Under the pieces are notes generated by a model. The model had not been told where the DNA came from and searched no databases. It saw nothing but the letters and a program-made list of their open reading frames with translations. Position numbers and translations under genes: made by a program. This document shows, piece by piece, positions 63,771 to 64,000 of a stretch of DNA of 64,000 bases (position 1 is its first letter; each line of letters opens with the position of its first letter). This stretch comes from Brachionus plicatilis (lineage: Eukaryota; Rotifera; Eurotatoria; Ploima; Brachionidae), in assembly GCA_010279815.1 (NCBI GenBank), contig QEOQ01000353.1, positions 210,464 through 274,463 on the forward strand, written 5' to 3'.

Positions 63771-64000
63771 AAATTTTTGTCTTATTAGACAAGTTGGTAC
63801 TGCCTTTCAAAACAAATTCTTGCAAATTAATTATTAGCTCACACTTTTAAAAATTAAAATTTTATTTTTTTCCCTAATTATTTAATAAAATTTATTTCAA
63901 ATAATTTTTTGGTAAAATAATTATTTTTTTTGCTTTACATGTGCACTCGTCATCGCTATATCTGTCATCTTAAAAAAAATTAAAATTATTTTCTCAAAAT
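63771..64000 (+). repeat. Direct repeat unit, copy 2 (runs to the window edge)
   Basis: Same sequence as 62543-62861 without the internal duplication, up to the end of the window (CATCGCTATATCTGTCATCT). Confidence 0.75.

Larger units (their letters stand above)
62415..64000. other. Upstream of RBM5/10-like gene: nested repeats
   Basis: No gene. A direct repeat (62543-62861 and 63771-64000) surrounds MITE copy D (62899-63393) and palindromic element P1 copy 2 (63399-63740), each listed. Confidence 0.6.

Noticed and set aside
1..64000. tRNA and rRNA genes
   Set aside because: No convincing A-box/B-box pair with a cloverleaf or rRNA core sequence was noticed by eye; GTGGTTCCAAGC near 28107 resembles a B box but lacks the rest.

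Overview
The window is 64 kb of very AT-rich animal nuclear DNA. Genes have many short introns (about 45-60 bp) with GT...AG borders, plus a few kb-scale introns filled with mobile-element debris. The gene families are animal ones: nucleolin-like, MACPF plus EGF modules, selenoprotein K, SLC34, cadherin and RBM5/10. The low GC, short introns and style of the jockey-like LINE fragments suggest a small invertebrate such as a monogonont rotifer (Brachionus-like). That placement is inference only; no marker gene proves it.

Layout. 1-300 is the acidic C-terminal tail of a nucleolin-like gene, and 2101-3558 is a complete paralogue, so this is a tandem pair. 4707-24749 (+) is one gene of about 22 exons. 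It encodes a secreted mosaic protein with an N-terminal MACPF (perforin/complement-type) domain, a middle segment resembling the farnesoic-acid-O-methyltransferase-like domain, a furin-like Cys-rich stretch and about 21 EGF modules. 25459-27439 (+) is a small coiled-coil protein and 27488-27918 (-) a DUF2237 protein. 28618-29097 (+) is selenoprotein K, with an in-frame UGA, a hairpin 6 nt after it and a recognisable SECIS element. 31579-32460 is a decayed LINE. 33116-33832 (-) is an unknown secreted basic protein and 34083-35961 (-) a five-exon SLC34 sodium/phosphate cotransporter. 37949-40867 is an intact pogo/Tigger-like transposon with two 175-bp inverted repeats that I read as identical. 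41573-42024 (FG-nucleoporin-like) and 42480-42793 (HTH transposase) are pseudogenes. 43348-44031 (+) is a DEDDy exonuclease and 44396-46672 (-) an intronless cadherin-like receptor. 46673-53365 is gene-poor, with a 581-bp assembly gap and a LINE fragment. 53366-62414 (-) is a complete 14-exon RBM5/RBM10 splicing-factor gene. The last 1.6 kb is nested repeats.

The genes do not form a pathway; this is an ordinary mixed eukaryotic gene neighbourhood. The points of most interest are the MACPF/EGF mosaic, the selenoprotein K recoding signals, the apparently young transposon, and several families of non-autonomous inverted-repeat elements. One of these families shows 8-bp target duplications (hAT-like) at three copies. 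Exon borders were derived by hand from reading frame and splice consensus. Those marked ambiguous need transcript data.
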